Below are positions 40,195 to 41,434 of a stretch of 41,434 nucleotides of DNA, piece by piece; position 1 is the stretch's first letter, and each line of letters opens with the position of its first letter. Below the pieces are notes generated by a model, which saw nothing but the letters and a program-made list of their open reading frames with translations, had not been told where the DNA came from and did not search any database. The position numbers and the translations under genes were made by a program. Location of the stretch: contig CAYZTQ010000008.1 in the NCBI GenBank assembly GCA_964481445.1, positions 1 through 41,434 of the forward strand, in the 5' to 3' direction. The stretch comes from UBA1038 sp964481445. Lineage in GTDB: Bacteria; Bacillota; Clostridia; Christensenellales; Aristaeellaceae.

Positions 40195-41434
40195 TGCTGT
40201 ATGAAAGCACGCGCGGGCAGGCGCAGGCCGTGCCCGCCGCGCGGGCTCTGCTTTGGGGTGCCGCGCCGGACGGCGGCCTGTACATGCCGCAGCGCTTTCC
40301 CGATCTTTCTTATTTGCTCAAAGAGGAATACGCGGGCCTTGACTATGCCGCGCTGGCGGGGCGGGTGTTCGCCGCCCTGCTGCCCGGCTTTGATGAGGTT
40401 AAGCTGAACGCCGTCGCCCGCTCCGCCTATGGCCCGGGCTTTGACGACCCTGCCGTCGCCCCGCTTGTGCGCGTGGGCGGCGATTATATTCTGGAACTCA
40501 GCCACGGGCCTACCGCGGCTTTTAAGGATCTGGCCCTGCAGGCCCTGCCGCGCCTGATGGCGCTGGCGAGGGAGAAAACGGGCGCGGGGGAGCGCTGCCT
40601 TGTGCTGACCGCCACCAGCGGCGATACCGGCTCCGCCGCCATGCGCGGCTTCATGGATGTGCCGGGCTTCCGCGTGCTGGTGTTCTACCCCGAAGGGGGC
40701 GTCAGCGCCGTGCAGCTGGCGCAGATGACGCGCATGCCGGGCGGCAACGTGAAGGCCGTGGGCATCAGGGGCAACTTTGATGAGGCGCAGTCCGGCGTCA
40801 AGGAAGCCTTCCTCGCTGCCGATTCTCTTCTGCCAAGGGGGATGCGGCTTTCCAGCGCCAATTCCATCAACATCGGGCGGCTGGTGCCGCAGCTTGTCTA
40901 CTATATCGCCGCCATCCGGGCGCTTCAAAAAAGCGGTGCGCTGAAGCCCGGGCAGACGGTTGATTTTGTGGTGCCCAGCGGTAATTTCGGCGATATTCTG
41001 GCCGGCTGGCTGGCGGGCAAGATGGGCCTGCCGGTGGGGCGGCTGGTCTGCGCCTCCAACGCCAACCGCGTGCTGACCGACTTTCTGCAGACCGGGGTGT
41101 ACGACCGCAGGCGCAGTCTGCAAAAAACGCTTTCCCCTTCCATGGATATCCTTGTTTCCAGCAATCTGGAAAGGCTGCTGTTTGAAGCCTCGGGGCGGGA
41201 CGGCGCGCGCGTCCGCCTTTGGATGAACGAGCTGAAAGAAAAAGGCTTCTACCGTGTGGAAGAGGACGCCATGGCGGCCATCCGGCGGCAGTTTACGGGC
41301 TTTTCCGCAAGCGACGGGGAGGCCCTGGGCGCTATCCGCGATGTCTGGGAGCGCCACCGCTATCTGCTCGACCCGCACACCGCGGCGGCCTGGCTGGGTA
41401 GACGGGTGCTTTCGGGCGGCGATACCCCCTGCGT
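40194..41434 (+). CDS. thrC: Threonine synthase, C-terminus cut by window edge
   Basis: Converts O-phosphohomoserine to threonine with PLP. 413 codons are visible without a stop; full-length enzymes of this clade have about 450-500 residues. It starts MLYESTRGQ; GAAPDGGLYMPQRFPDL is typical of the E. coli/yeast-like clade. The PLP lysine is in HGPTAAFKDLALQ. LTATSGDTGSAAMRGF binds the cofactor phosphate, and VPSGNFGDILAGWLAGKMGLP and SSNLERLLFEAS are further family motifs. The ATG overlaps the upstream stop (TGATG), so translation may be coupled to the secreted repeat protein. Confidence 0.95.
   Translation, partial: MLYESTRGQAQAVPAARALLWGAAPDGGLYMPQRFPDLSYLLKEEYAGLDYAALAGRVFAALLPGFDEVKLNAVARSAYGPGFDDPAVAPLVRVGGDYILELSHGPTAAFKDLALQALPRLMALAREKTGAGERCLVLTATSGDTGSAAMRGFMDVPGFRVLVFYPEGGVSAVQLAQMTRMPGGNVKAVGIRGNFDEAQSGVKEAFLAADSLLPRGMRLSSANSINIGRLVPQLVYYIAAIRALQKSGALKPGQTVDFVVPSGNFGDILAGWLAGKMGLPVGRLVCASNANRVLTDFLQTGVYDRRRSLQKTLSPSMDILVSSNLERLLFEASGRDGARVRLWMNELKEKGFYRVEEDAMAAIRRQFTGFSASDGEALGAIRDVWERHRYLLDPHTAAAWLGRRVLSGGDTPC

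Noticed and set aside
1..41434. tRNA, rRNA, insertion sequences, prophage genes
   Set aside because: No cloverleaf with a GTTCRA-type T-loop, no rRNA segment, and no transposase or integrase motif was found by eye. A tRNAscan or Infernal run would settle it.

Overview
The window is G+C-rich, densely packed chromosomal DNA. It most likely comes from an uncultured-type Clostridia (Firmicutes) bacterium. Reasons: dimeric clostridial-type glycyl-tRNA synthetase, DUF4364 and DUF3798 proteins, fused IspDF, an EcfA1-EcfA2-EcfT module, strong Shine-Dalgarno sites, and TTGACA/TATAAT promoters. Placement below class level is not supported by the sequence alone. No rRNA, tRNA, insertion sequence, phage gene or CRISPR array was seen.

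Layout. 1-6195: an envelope HlyD-like protein (minus strand, cut by the window edge) is divergent from glyQS, which is followed by a membrane-anchored PQQ-type beta-propeller protein. 6256-7893: a lone glycerol kinase. 7874-16209: a tight run of RNA-modification and cofactor-uptake genes (COG1092 methyltransferase, RluA-type pseudouridine synthase, tgt, ecfA1-ecfA2-ecfT, truA) ending in a nuclease-helicase fusion. Most of these genes overlap or nearly touch. 16253-17978: DUF4364 protein plus ispDF. 18056-20991: a HerA-like ATPase (DUF853) and a phosphofructokinase with a mixed active-site signature.

21249-30403 holds two ABC importer operons. The first is poorly characterised: a DUF3798 binding protein, a tandem-NBD ATPase, two RbsC-like permeases and a small membrane-anchored protein. 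A 15-bp perfect hairpin and a run of further hairpins separate the binding-protein gene from the rest. The second is a CUT1-type sugar importer (binding protein, hairpin, two MalF/MalG-like permeases) with no ATPase of its own. Both binding proteins have signal peptides but no lipobox cysteine.

30420-31300 is a small A+T-richer island and the most interesting part. It encodes an HTH-fused MNT nucleotidyltransferase (MntA-type antitoxin with the GSX10DXD motif) and an overlapping HEPN gene (HepT-type toxin with RX4HXY). The toxin is only 63 residues long and looks as if an internal in-frame segment has been removed. Upstream lie four 15-bp palindromes of the form ACGCA-N5-TGCGT with 33/32/33-bp centre spacing. 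The last one abuts the -10 box, so it looks like a phased operator array for autoregulation.

31361-38306 (minus strand) is a five-gene operon: SH3-repeat/peptidoglycan-binding secreted protein, BaiN/HI0933-type flavoprotein, GNAT acetyltransferase, pirin and M3 oligoendopeptidase. A divergent promoter drives a secreted protein with eight regular three-cysteine repeats (mostly CX9CX2C). Its stop codon overlaps the start of threonine synthase, which runs off the window.
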